Shown here piece after piece: positions 41,404 through 54,104 of a DNA stretch of 64,000 bases; positions within the stretch are counted from its first letter, which is position 1; each line of letters opens with the position of its first letter. The stretch comes from Streptomyces roseofulvus (GTDB lineage Bacteria > Actinomycetota > Actinomycetes > Streptomycetales > Streptomycetaceae). The notes beneath the pieces were generated by a model. That model had not been told where the DNA came from and made no database searches. It saw nothing but the letters and a program-made list of their open reading frames with translations. Position numbers and translations under genes: made by a program. The stretch lies in NCBI RefSeq assembly GCF_039534915.1, contig NZ_BAAAWE010000001.1, positions 2,170,001-2,234,000 on the forward strand, read 5' to 3'.

Positions 41404-42021
41404 TCAGGCGCGTACGGCGATCCCGTCCAGGACCATCGACAGGTACTGGCGGGCGATCTCCTCGGGCCCGTGGTGCCCGCCCGGCCGGTACCAGGAGGCC
41501 GCGACCCAGACGGTGTCGCGGAGGAAGCGGTAGGTCAGCCGGACGTCGAGGTCGGCCCGGAACACGCCGTCCGCCACCCCCCGCTCCAGCGTGCCGAGCC
41601 ACGCCTTCTCGAACCGGCTCTGCGAGTCCGCGAGATAGGCGAACCGGGGCAGGTCGGTGAGGTGCCGGGACTCCTTCTGGTAGATGGCGACGGCGGCGCG
41701 GTGCCGGTCGATCTCGCGGAAGGACTCGGTGACGAGCGCCTCGACCGTCTCCCGGGGGCCGAGACCGGCGGCGAGGACGGCGTCGTACCCCTCCCACAGC
41801 TCGGTGAGGAAGGTGGAGAGGATCTCGTCCAGCATCGACTCCTTGGAGTCGAAGTGGTAGTAGAGGCTGCCGGCGAGCATGCCGGCGGCGTCCGCGATCT
41901 TGCGGACGGTGGTGGCGTTGTAACCCTGGGCGGCGAACACCTCGGCGGCGGTGTCGAGGAGTTCGCGGCGCCGCTCGGGCGCGGCGGCGTTCACCTGGTT
42001 CTTCTTCTTGGTCGCTGACAC
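41404..42021 (-). CDS. TetR-family transcriptional regulator
   Basis: 205 aa, GTG start. TetR DNA-binding domain at residues about 15-65: RRELLDTAAEVFAAQGYNAT, TVRKIADAAGMLAGSLYYHF and DSKESMLDEIL. The ligand-binding half resembles regulators of acyl-CoA/steroid catabolism (KstR2-like, from memory). It probably binds the CAAACGTTTG palindrome upstream of the dehydrogenase stub, and so may be left over from a lost catabolic cluster. Confidence 0.9.
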   Translation of the reverse strand: MSATKKKNQVNAAAPERRRELLDTAAEVFAAQGYNATTVRKIADAAGMLAGSLYYHFDSKESMLDEILSTFLTELWEGYDAVLAAGLGPRETVEALVTESFREIDRHRAAVAIYQKESRHLTDLPRFAYLADSQSRFEKAWLGTLERGVADGVFRADLDVRLTYRFLRDTVWVAASWYRPGGHHGPEEIARQYLSMVLDGIAVRA

Positions 42022-42060
42022 CCGCCCATTGTCGTCGGTCCGGGGCGGCCGGCGGCGGGC

Positions 42061-42573
42061 TCAGCCGTCCTCGCGCGGCGGGGCGTCGTCGTTGCCGCGC
42101 CGCAGGGTGCGGGGCGCGCGTCCCGGGCGCCAGGTGGTGAAGCAGATCTCGTCACCCTCCACCCAGGTCCGTACGACCTCGGCGGGCTCCACCCGAAAGA
42201 GGTGGAAGGGCAGCGGCGCCCCGGCCTCCTCGGCGTACCGGGCGACCTCGGCGGGGTCGGTGACCTCGACGGCCCGGCCGGAGATCCGTACGTCCCCGCC
42301 GCCCATGCCCGTGCCGGCGCCCGGGTTGGCGAGCAGCGAGAACCGCGGGTCGCGCCGCAGGTCGAGCGCCTTCCGGGAGTTCGGCATCATGCCGAGCCAC
42401 AGCTCGCCGCCCCGGAAGTCGGCCTCGATGCCGCTGAGCCGCGGCGAGCCGTCCTTCCGGAGGGTGGCGAGGGCGTGGTGGGTGTACTGCCCGAAGCGCT
42501 CCCGCACGGTGGCGGCGAGAACGGGTTCGGCGGCCTCGAAGGCCGCCCAGGTGAGGGTTCCGGTGTCGCTCAT
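42061..42573 (-). CDS. Pyridoxamine 5'-phosphate oxidase-like (FMN/F420-binding split-barrel) protein
   Basis: 170 aa from the ATG at 42573; TTGGCT six bases upstream of it fits a leaderless start. One split beta-barrel: HALATLRKDGSPRLSGIEAD, LWLGMMPNSRKALDLRRDPR and FSLLANPG. Members bind FMN or F420 and reduce small molecules or biliverdin-like compounds; pyridoxamine oxidation itself is not indicated because the PLP-binding tail is missing. Neighbours do not define the substrate. Confidence 0.85.
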   Translation of the reverse strand: MSDTGTLTWAAFEAAEPVLAATVRERFGQYTHHALATLRKDGSPRLSGIEADFRGGELWLGMMPNSRKALDLRRDPRFSLLANPGAGTGMGGGDVRISGRAVEVTDPAEVARYAEEAGAPLPFHLFRVEPAEVVRTWVEGDEICFTTWRPGRAPRTLRRGNDDAPPREDG

Positions 42574-42653
42574 GGTCCCAGCCAACACCGGATACCCGAC
42601 ATCTTCCGTCCGGATTGCTCCGGGCGTTTCAAAGTCCGCCCCCGCCGGAACGG

Positions 42654-43031
42654 TCAGGAACCGGCCCGCTCCGCCTTGCTGCGCTCCACGCAGAACTCGT
42701 TGCCCTCCGGGTCGGCCAGCGTCGCCCATCCGGTGCCGTCCGGCTTCCGGTGGTCGCCGACCAGCTTCGCCCCGAGCGCGAGCAGCCGCTCGACCTCCTC
42801 GTCGCGGGTGCGGTCCTGCGGCTGGATGTCGAGGTGGACCCGGTTCTTGACGACCTTCGGCTCCGGGACCTGGATGAAGAGGAGGCCGGCGCCCTCCGAC
42901 TCCACCAGGGCCTCGGGGTCGCCGGGCCGGTCGTCGTCGGAGACCTTGCTGCCGAGCACCTTCGCCCAGAACGTGGCGAGGGCATAGGCGTCGGCGCAGT
43001 CGATGGTCACGTGGCGTACGAGAGAGCTCAT
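42654..43031 (-). CDS. VOC-superfamily (glyoxalase-like) protein
   Basis: 125 aa from the ATG at 43031, with GATCAT six bases upstream. Two beta-alpha-beta-beta-beta units: SLVRHVTIDCADAYALATFW, then VKNRVHLDIQPQDRTRDEEV and WATLADPEGNEFCVE. The likely metal ligands His (HVTID, HLDIQ) and Glu (EFCVE) are retained. Could be a dioxygenase, isomerase or drug-binding protein; no substrate can be named. Confidence 0.87.
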   Translation of the reverse strand: MSSLVRHVTIDCADAYALATFWAKVLGSKVSDDDRPGDPEALVESEGAGLLFIQVPEPKVVKNRVHLDIQPQDRTRDEEVERLLALGAKLVGDHRKPDGTGWATLADPEGNEFCVERSKAERAGS

Positions 43032-43085
43032 GGCGTCATGATCCCCCGGCCGTCCGGGCGGCGGCCAGCGCATTCCGACCGCCCG

Positions 43086-43454
43086 TCACCCGGTGGCGTC
43101 CGCCAGGCTCTTGCCCTCGGTGGCGGCGACCAGGGCGGCCAGCGAGGAGCGGGCGCCCTGGAGGTCGTGGATCCGGGCGTCGATCTCGTCGAGGCGGGCC
43201 ACCAGGAGGGGGCTGAGGCAGGGCTCGATCTCCGCCTCGCTGCCGCAGACGCAGTCCAGCACCTCGGCGATGACCCGGGTGGGGAGGCCGGCGCCCAGGA
43301 GGGCGCGGATGCGGCGGACCACGGCCGGGGCGTCGGAGCCGTAGCGGCGCTGGCCGCCCGGGGTGCGGTCCGGGACGAGCAGGCCCTGCTCCTCGTAGTA
43401 GCGGAGCAGCCGGATCGCGACGCCGGTCTCCTTCGACAGCTCACCGATCTTCAT
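43086..43454 (-). CDS. MerR-family transcriptional regulator
   Basis: 122 aa, ATG start. N-terminal winged helix MKIGELSKETGVAIRLLRYY and PGGQRRYGSDAP, dimerisation helix, and a C-terminal region with Cys residues in VLDCVCGSEAEIEPCLS. Three closely spaced Cys suggest metal or redox sensing, but relatives with DxxCGC-type loops have varied ligands. Divergent from the aldo/keto reductase gene, with its operator inside that gene's promoter. Confidence 0.92.
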   Translation of the reverse strand: MKIGELSKETGVAIRLLRYYEEQGLLVPDRTPGGQRRYGSDAPAVVRRIRALLGAGLPTRVIAEVLDCVCGSEAEIEPCLSPLLVARLDEIDARIHDLQGARSSLAALVAATEGKSLADATG

Positions 43455-43483
43455 GTGATCCCCCTCACAACGCCCTGGCGGGA

Positions 43484-43516
43484 CTTGAAGCTCACATCCG
43501 TGTGAGCTCCTAGCGT
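43484..43516 (+). promoter_or_regulatory. MerR-type promoter with elongated spacer and operator
   Basis: A -35 TTGAAG (43485-43490) and -10 TAGCGT (43511-43516) are 20 bases apart, longer than the standard 17-18. The spacer is filled by the perfect inverted repeat AGCTCACA TCCG TGTGAGCT (43489-43508). This is the classic layout for MerR activation by DNA untwisting. The reductase ATG starts seven bases after the -10, so the transcript should be leaderless. Confidence 0.85.
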
Positions 43517-43523
43517 CTCCTCC

Positions 43524-44468
43524 ATGACGACGAACACGAACGACTCGAACGCCTCCATCCTCTCCGGGACTTCCGTCCTCCCCGAGCTGCCCGTCCTCTC
43601 CGAGACCTTCCGGATCGGCGGCGACCTTCCGGTCCGCCGCATCGGCTACGGCTCCATGCGGCTCGCCGACGGCCCCGGCGACCCGACCGGCCCCGAGGCG
43701 CGGATCTGGACGGCGCCGGCCGACCGTGCGGCGGCGGTCCGGCTGCTGCGGACCGCCGCAGAGGCGGGCGTGACGCTCTTCGACACGGCGGACGCGTACG
43801 CGCTGGGCGCGGGCGAGGAGCTGCTCGCCGAGGCGCTCGCCCCGTACCGGGACGAGGTCGCCGTCGCGACCAAGGTGGGCGTGGTGCGGCCCTCCCCCAC
43901 CGAGTGGGTGCCGCTGGGCCACCCCGCCTATCTGCGCCAGCAGGCCGAGCTGAGCCTGCGCCGGCTCCGCACCGAGCGGATCGACCTGCTGTACCTGCAC
44001 CGGCTGGACGAGAACGTGCCGGTGGCCGAGCAGGTCGGGGCCCTGCGGCGGCTCCAGGAGGAGGGGAAGGTCCGGCACATCGGCCTCTCCGAGGTGACGG
44101 TGGCGCAGCTGACCGAGGCCGAGGCGGTGGCGCCGGTCGCGGCAGTGCAGAACCTGTACAACCTGGCGGCCCGCGACCACGAGGCGGTCCTGGAGCACAC
44201 CGCCGGGCGCGGGATCGCGTTCGTGCCCTTCTTCCCGATCGCGATGGGCGGGCACACGGATCCGGAGGGGCCGGTGGCGGCGGTGGCCCGCGAGGTCGGG
44301 GCCATCCCGTCGCAGACGGCGCTGGCCTGGCTGCTGCACCGGGCGCCGCACGTCCTGCCGATCCCGGGCACCTCCTCCGAGCACCATCTGAAGGAGAACC
44401 TGGGCGCGCTGGACGTACGGCTCACGGACGAGCAGTTCGCCCGCCTGTCGGCCGTGCCGGCGTCATGA
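43524..44468 (+). CDS. Aldo/keto reductase
   Basis: 314 aa, ATG start next to the transcription start expected from the MerR promoter. AKR barrel: RRIGYGSMRLADGPG, FDTADAYALG (Asp and Tyr of the catalytic tetrad), VAVATKVGVV (Lys), DLLYLHRLD (His) and GIAFVPFFPIAMGG with IPGTSSEHHLKENL for NADPH binding. It reduces an aldehyde or ketone in the cytoplasm. Control by the divergent MerR regulator suggests a detoxification role for a reactive carbonyl or drug. Confidence 0.92.
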   Translation: MTTNTNDSNASILSGTSVLPELPVLSETFRIGGDLPVRRIGYGSMRLADGPGDPTGPEARIWTAPADRAAAVRLLRTAAEAGVTLFDTADAYALGAGEELLAEALAPYRDEVAVATKVGVVRPSPTEWVPLGHPAYLRQQAELSLRRLRTERIDLLYLHRLDENVPVAEQVGALRRLQEEGKVRHIGLSEVTVAQLTEAEAVAPVAAVQNLYNLAARDHEAVLEHTAGRGIAFVPFFPIAMGGHTDPEGPVAAVAREVGAIPSQTALAWLLHRAPHVLPIPGTSSEHHLKENLGALDVRLTDEQFARLSAVPAS

Positions 44469-45182
44469 GCGGACGATGCCCTGGGCGCGGGCGGCGGTGA
44501 GCCAGCGGGGGAACTCGGCGACCAGCCGGTCGTACAGCTCCGCGTCCGCGATCCGGCCGGGGTCCTTCCCGGCGTGGAAGAAGCCGGAGTTGTCGACGCA
44601 CCGCCGCTCGGGGACGGCGAGTTCGTCGAGCCGGCGCAGGAAGTCGAACTGCTTGCTGCCGGGGTCGCCGAAGCCGACGAACTGCCAGAAGAGCGGCAGC
44701 CGGGCCGCCTTGCAGACGTACCGCTCGGCGGCCAGCCGGTTGATGGGGCCGCCGTCGGTCTGGAAGACGACGAGGGCGGGCGCGGTGGCCCCGCTGTCGA
44801 GGTAGTGGTCGATGACCGCGTCCATGGCGAGGTGGTAGCTGGTCTTGCCCATGTGGCCGAGCCCGGCGACGATCCGGTCGACCCGGCCCTGGTGGTCGTC
44901 GAGCCGGATCTCGGTCTCGGCGTCGACGTCGGTGGAGAAGAAGACGACCGGCACCCGGCCGTCGTCGTCGAGCTGGGCGGAGAGCCCGAGGACCCGGTCG
45001 GCGAGCGCCTGGACGCTGCCGTCGTTGTAGTACGGCTTCATCGAGCCGGAGTAGTCGACGACGAGGTACACCGCCACCCGCTGCCCGTCGACGCCGTGCC
45101 GCCGCAGCGACTCCCCGGCCGTCTTGTACAGACTGACCAACGCGGGCGCGGTCTCCTCGACCTTGCGCAGGCTCAGTGCCAT
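44463..45182 (-). CDS. VWA-domain protein (TerF-like)
   Basis: 239 aa from the ATG at 45182 with GAGGGGGAG upstream. One von Willebrand A domain with intact MIDAS: VVDYSGSMKPYYNDGSVQAL (DxSxS), Thr in GKTSYHLAMDAV and Asp in VVFQTDGGP. The sequence resembles the VWA half of tellurium-resistance TerF proteins. No other ter genes are present. A cytoplasmic metal-dependent adaptor is likely. Its stop overlaps the end of the aldo/keto reductase gene by six bases on the other strand. Confidence 0.85.
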   Translation of the reverse strand: MALSLRKVEETAPALVSLYKTAGESLRRHGVDGQRVAVYLVVDYSGSMKPYYNDGSVQALADRVLGLSAQLDDDGRVPVVFFSTDVDAETEIRLDDHQGRVDRIVAGLGHMGKTSYHLAMDAVIDHYLDSGATAPALVVFQTDGGPINRLAAERYVCKAARLPLFWQFVGFGDPGSKQFDFLRRLDELAVPERRCVDNSGFFHAGKDPGRIADAELYDRLVAEFPRWLTAARAQGIVRS

Positions 45183-45455
45183 GTCGGCGCTCCCCCTCGG
45201 CTCTCTCGGCCTTCTCGGCCCTCTCGGTGTCCGCGAGCATGGCATCGGCGTGGTCGCGGTGGCCGGCCGGGGACCTCGCGGACGCGGACGGGCTCCAGGA
45301 GGTGGCCGGGCCAGAGCCGCGGCGGCGGCCCGTGCTTGAGGACGGGCGGATCGACGGGGCGGTTCCGGCCCGGGCGGTCGGTCGTGTGTCCGGCGGTCTC
45401 CGGGCGGCGCGACCGGCGCGGCGATCGCCTCCGGGGCGGGTCAGCGGGAACGCGC
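45183..45455. other. Intergenic region without recognisable gene
   Basis: About 270 bases between the VWA gene (start at 45182) and the gltD terminator. It contains three TCTCGG(C/T) repeats near 45200-45230 and probably the VWA promoter. I see no conserved coding or structural element. Confidence 0.5.
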
Positions 45456-45504
45456 CACGACGCCCGCCCCGTCCTTGGTCGGGGACGGTGGGGCGGGCGT
45501 CGTG
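45456..45504 (-). terminator. Terminator of the gltBD operon
   Basis: Perfect 15-base arms CACGACGCCCGCCCC (45456-45470) and GGGGCGGGCGTCGTG (45490-45504), with an inner GTCC/GGAC stem, 40 bases past the gltD stop. Confidence 0.85.
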
Positions 45505-45543
45505 CAGTTCCGTACGCCGTTGTACGGGACGTTCGGGGGTGCG

Positions 45544-46996
45544 TCAGACCAGCAGGGAGCGGTCCGTCGGGCGGATCGGGGCCGGCAGGGAGCTGGCGCC
45601 GGTGAGGTAGCGGTCGACGCCGCGGGCGGCCGAGCGGCCCTCGGCGATGGCCCAGACGATCAGCGACTGGCCGCGGCCGGCGTCGCCGGCGACGTACACG
45701 CCGTCGACGTTGGTGGCGAAGTCGGCGTCGCGGGCGATGTTGCCCCGCTCGTCGAGCTCGACGCCGAACTGCGCGACCAGGCCGTTCTGGACGTCGGTGC
45801 CGGTGAAGCCCATGGCGAGGGTGACCAGCTGGGCGGGGATCTTCCGCTCGGTGCCCGGCTTCTGGGTCAGCTTGCCGTCGACGAACTCGACCTCGACCAG
45901 GTGGAGGTACTGGACGTTGCCGTCCTCGTCGCCCTCGAAGTGGGTGGTGGAGACGGAGTAGACCCGCTCGCCGCCCTCCTCGTGCGCCGAGGTGACCTTG
46001 TAGAGCATGGGGAAGGTCGGCCAGGGCTGGTTGGCGTTCCGCTCCTCGCCCGGCTTCGGCATGATCTCCAGCTGGGTGACGGAGGCCGCGCCCTGGCGGT
46101 GGGCGGTGCCGACGCAGTCGGCGCCGGTGTCGCCGCCGCCGATGACGACGACGTGCTTGCCCTCGGCGGTGATCGGCGAGGCCACGAAGTCGCCCTCGAC
46201 CACCTTGTTGGCGAGCGGCAGGTACTCCATCGCCTGGTGGATGCCCTTGAGCTCGCGGCCCGGCACGGGCAGGTCGCGGGCGGTGGTGGCGCCGGCGGCG
46301 ACCACGACCGCGTCGAACCGCTTGCGCAGGTCGGTGGCGGTGATGTCGCGGCCGACCTCGATGCCGGTGCGGAACTTGGTGCCTTCCGCGCGCATCTGCT
46401 CGATGCGGCGGTTGATGTGCCGCTTCTCCATCTTGAACTCGGGGATGCCGTAGCGCAGCAGGCCGCCGATGCGGTCGGCGCGCTCGTACACGACCACGGT
46501 GTGGCCGGCCCGGGTCAGCTGCTGGGCGGCGGCGAGGCCGGCCGGGCCGGAGCCGATGACGGCGACGGTCTTGCCGGAGAGGCGCTCGGGCGCCTGCGGC
46601 TTGACGTCGTTGGCGTCCCACGCCTTGTCGATGATGGAGACTTCGACGTTCTTGATGGTGACGGCGGGCTGGTTGATGCCGAGGACGCACGCCGACTCGC
46701 ACGGAGCCGGGCACAGGCGGCCGGTGAACTCCGGGAAGTTGTTGGTGGCGTGCAGGCGCTCCTGCGCGGCCGACCAGTCCTCGCGGTAGGCGTAGTCGTT
46801 CCACTCGGGGATCAGGTTCCCGAGCGGGCAGCCGTTGTGGCAGAACGGGATGCCGCAGTCCATGCAGCGGCCGGCCTGCTTGCTGATGATCGGCAGCAGG
46901 GAACCGGGGACGTAGACCTCGTTCCAGTCGCGGACGCGCTCCGCGACGGGACGGGTCTCGGCGACCTCGCGGCCGGTGGTGAGAAAGCCCTTCGGG

Positions 46997-47004
<8 letters not shown>
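45544..47004 (-). CDS. gltD: Glutamate synthase (NADPH) small subunit
   Basis: 486 aa, ATG start, overlapping the gltB stop by eight bases. N-terminal Cys clusters for two 4Fe-4S centres ([17 protein letters not shown] and [12 protein letters not shown]), then FAD motif [18 protein letters not shown] and NADPH motif [16 protein letters not shown]. GltD passes electrons from NADPH through FAD and iron-sulfur clusters to the large subunit, which makes glutamate from glutamine and 2-oxoglutarate. Confidence 0.97.
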
Positions 47005-51571
<4,567 letters not shown>

Positions 51572-51634
51572 CGGCTCTCCCGTCGTCGTCGTGGCATATG
51601 CAGATGCCGAGGGACGACGTTGGCCCTCCGCGAA

Positions 51635-51650
51635 ATTTCGTGCAGGTTAC
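51635..51650 (-). promoter_or_regulatory. GlnR-like half site close to gltB
   Basis: On the gltB strand this reads GTAAC-N6-GAAAT, matching the GlnR element gTnAC-N6-GaAAC in nine of ten fixed positions, 64 bases before the gltB start. Its proximity to the gene makes it a plausible second site beside the stronger box at 51853-51890. Confidence 0.45.
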
Positions 51651-51852
51651 ATGATGGCGTGCTTCTCGCCTAGCGGATAGCCCGTTCCAGCATGCGGACA
51701 CCTCCGCCACGGAGCGGTGGTGCGCGGTCACCTGTTCTCTCGGGGTGCGGGGACAGTGACTGCACCGTGACTGTTCCGCGGGGGACGGAGCCGTACCGGC
51801 TCGTCCGGGCAGGGCTTCATTGCCCCGCGACGCTTCAGCCTCTTTCCCGTTG

Positions 51853-51890
51853 GTCACGGGTTCGAAACCGCCGGGTAACCGGCTACATAT
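51853..51890 (+). promoter_or_regulatory. GlnR box (four-element) upstream of gltB
   Basis: Four five-base elements with exact six-base spacing: GTCAC-N6-GAAAC-N6-GTAAC-N6-CATAT. The first three match the published Streptomyces GlnR consensus gTnAC-N6-GaAAC-N6-gTnAC-N6-GaAAC fully; the fourth is degenerate. It lies 282 bases before the gltB start in the 51572-51987 gene-free stretch. The only genes around are gltB (leftward) and the 3' end of the metal-transporter gene, so gltBD is the likely target. A GTGAC-N6-GTGAC pair at about 51755-51770 may extend the site cluster. Confidence 0.65.
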
Positions 51891-51987
51891 GTGGCGTCCT
51901 GCATAGTGTCTCACCGCCGGACGGGTTGCGACCAGGGATATTCGTCACAGCGAGGATGCGCCCTTTACCCCGTGATGTCACCCCGAA

Positions 51988-52024
51988 AAGCCCGAAAGGC
52001 CCCGTGCGGGGGCCTCTCGGGCTT
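51988..52024 (-). terminator. Terminator after the VIT1-type transporter gene
   Basis: AAGCCCGAAAGGCCCC (51988-52003) pairs with GGGGCCTCTCGGGCTT (52009-52024), one mismatch, 83 bases past the stop of the transporter gene. Confidence 0.75.
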
Positions 52025-52106
52025 CTGCGGTGGTACGGATTCCGTTCCGCCGGGCGCACCGGAGAACCGGAGGTCACGGGCGTCGCCGGCACCCCCTCGG
52101 GAGGGG

Positions 52107-52835
52107 CTAGACGGCCGCGCCGATGAGCATGCCGAGCCCGTACGTGACGGCCGCCGCGGCGCCGCCGAGCACCAGCTGGCGCAGGCCGCTGAACCACCAG
52201 CCGCGCGCGGTGACCCGGGCGACCAGCGCACCGCAGGCGAAGAGGCCGAGGAGCGCGAGCAGCACGGCCGGCCAGAGCGCGGTCGCGCCGAGCAGGTACG
52301 GCAGCAGCGGCAGCAGCGCGCCGAGCGCGAAGGAGCCGAAGGACGAGACGGCGGCGACGAGCGGCGACGGCAGGTCGTCGGGGTCGATGCCCAGCTCCTC
52401 GCGGGCGTGGATCTCCAGCGCCTGCTCGGGGTCCCGGGAGAGCTGCATCGCGACCTCGCGGGCGAGCGCGGGCTCGACGCCGCGGGACACGTAGAGGGCG
52501 GCCAGCTCCTCCATCTCGTCGATCGGGTGCTTGCTCAACTGCACGCGCTCCACGTCCAGTTCCGCCTGGACGAGCTCGCGCTGCGAGGCGACGGAGGTGT
52601 ACTCGCCGGCCGCCATGGAGAAGGCTCCCGCCGCCAGTCCGGCGAGTCCGGTGATGACGATCGTCTGCGAGGAGACCGCACCGCCGGCGACACCGGTCAT
52701 GAGTGCGAGGTTCGAGACCAGGCCGTCCATCGCGCCGAAGACGGCGGGCCGCAGCCAACCGCCGTTCACGTCACGGTGGGTGTGGTTGTCCCGGTGGGCC
52801 TCGTGCAGCGGTGCCTGGGCTTCGATGATGGACAT
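52107..52835 (-). CDS. CCC1/VIT1-family iron/manganese transporter
   Basis: 242 aa from the ATG at 52835 (GAGGGGAGAG upstream). Characteristic first helix RPAVFGAMDGLVSNLALMTG and second GLAGLAAGAFSMAAGEYTSV, then the cytoplasmic metal-binding loop rich in Glu (ELVQAELDVERVQLSKHP, EALEIHAREELGID) and three more helices. The family exports ferrous iron or manganese from the cytoplasm by proton exchange. No fused rubrerythrin domain. A 29-bp palindrome lies 87 bases upstream of the start. Confidence 0.92.
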   Translation of the reverse strand: MSIIEAQAPLHEAHRDNHTHRDVNGGWLRPAVFGAMDGLVSNLALMTGVAGGAVSSQTIVITGLAGLAAGAFSMAAGEYTSVASQRELVQAELDVERVQLSKHPIDEMEELAALYVSRGVEPALAREVAMQLSRDPEQALEIHAREELGIDPDDLPSPLVAAVSSFGSFALGALLPLLPYLLGATALWPAVLLALLGLFACGALVARVTARGWWFSGLRQLVLGGAAAAVTYGLGMLIGAAV

Positions 52836-52921
52836 GCCTCTCCCCTCGTTCCGGCGGGCCGGGTCGGTCCGCCACCCCCAACACCCTCGAAAATACGCGC
52901 GATGTAAGGGGCCCGCCAGCA

Positions 52922-52950
52922 AGGCAGGCCGTACTTAGTAAGGCCCGCCT
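52922..52950. promoter_or_regulatory. 29-bp palindrome between the metal transporter and the ADP-ribosylglycohydrolase operon
   Basis: AGGCAGGCCGTACT T AGTAAGGCCCGCCT: two 14-base arms identical at 12 positions around a single central T. It is the only strong dyad in the 276-base divergent region and is closer to the transporter gene. By position it may be the operator of a metal-responsive repressor (DtxR, MntR or Fur type), but it is not a standard iron box. Confidence 0.55.
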
Positions 52951-53111
52951 CAGTGTGGTGACCCTTCCCTGACCTCCCGTCACGCCCCCTCACCCCACTG
53001 ACAGACGGGTGACAGAAGGCGTCCACCGGCGAGTCGTCCGCCCGCCGTGGCACAGATCCAGGCGAACGGGTACCGCCGAAGAGGTGCCCGCACCGAGGAA
53101 GGGGCCCGGAG

Positions 53112-54104
53112 ATGGTGACCACGACATGCGACACCAGGGAACGGGCGAGGGGGGCGCTGCTCGGCCTCGCCGTCGGCGACGCGCTCGGCGCCCCCGCCGA
53201 GAACATGAAGCCCTCCGAGATCCGCCGCAGGTGGGGGCGGATCGAGGGCTTCCTGACGGACCGTCCGGCGGGCACCGACGACACCGAGTACGCGATCTTC
53301 TCCGCGCTGCTGCTCGCCCGGCACGGCTCGGCGCTCACCGTCGCCCACGTCGAGCGCGCGTGGCACCGCTGGATCGCCGACCTCGACGAGGGCCCCTTCC
53401 GCGGGGCGGGCTTCTCCGAGCGCGGCACCCTGGAGAACCTCCGCCGGGGCCTGGCCGCCCCCATCTCCGCCCAGCACCGGCACGCCTGGTCGGACGGACT
53501 GGCCATGCGGGCCGCGCCCTTCGGCGTCTTCGCGGCCGGCCGACCGGCGGAGGCGGCCCGACTCGTCGCCATCGACGGCAGCGTCAGCCACGAGGGCGAG
53601 GGCATCTACGGCGGCCAGGCGGTGGCGGCGGGCGTCGCCGCGGCGATGTCCGGCGCCGGCGTCACCTCCGTGATCGCGGCGGCCCTGTCGGTGATCCCCA
53701 TGGACTCCTGGACGGCCCGCTCGCTGCGCCGCGCGGTGGTCGCGGCGCAGCGCGTCCAGCCGGACCCGCTCACCCGCGAACGCCAGGTCCGCTCGGCGGT
53801 CGTCATCGGCGGCTACCCGTGGACCGACCTGGCCCCGGAGGCCGTCGGCCTCGCCTTCGGCGCCTTCGCGGCGGCCCGCGGCGACTTCCGCACGGCGGTC
53901 CTGACGGCCGTGAACATGGGCCGCGACGCCGACACCACGGCGGCGGTGGCCGGCGCGCTGGCCGGCGCGGCGGGCGGCCTCGCCGCCATCCCCGAGGAAT
54001 GGGCCACCGCCATCACCCCCGTGACCGGCAGCTGCCTCCCCACCATGCGCGGCTACCACGTCCTGGACGTAGCCGACCTCCTGACCGAAGAGGACCCCCG
54101 ATGA
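53112..54104 (+). CDS. ADP-ribosylglycohydrolase family protein, paralog A
   Basis: 330 aa, ATG start. All-helical ARH fold: ARGALLGLAVGDALGAPAEN, the first metal motif TDDTE (residues 55-59), HEGEGIYGGQAVAAG, and the second metal motif NMGRDADTTAAVAG (Asp272, Asp274). The dinuclear Mg site looks complete, so it should be active. ARH enzymes cleave ADP-ribose from proteins (as DraG does from nitrogenase), DNA bases or O-acetyl-ADP-ribose. First gene of the seven-gene overlapping operon; its stop overlaps the start of paralog B (ATGA). Confidence 0.9.
   Translation: MVTTTCDTRERARGALLGLAVGDALGAPAENMKPSEIRRRWGRIEGFLTDRPAGTDDTEYAIFSALLLARHGSALTVAHVERAWHRWIADLDEGPFRGAGFSERGTLENLRRGLAAPISAQHRHAWSDGLAMRAAPFGVFAAGRPAEAARLVAIDGSVSHEGEGIYGGQAVAAGVAAAMSGAGVTSVIAAALSVIPMDSWTARSLRRAVVAAQRVQPDPLTRERQVRSAVVIGGYPWTDLAPEAVGLAFGAFAAARGDFRTAVLTAVNMGRDADTTAAVAGALAGAAGGLAAIPEEWATAITPVTGSCLPTMRGYHVLDVADLLTEEDPR

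Noticed and set aside
52930..52952. Iron box (DmdR/IdeR type) before the VIT1-like gene
   Set aside because: TTAG and AGGCnCnCCT fragments are present but the match to the 19-base consensus requires a gap; the larger palindrome explains the sequence better.
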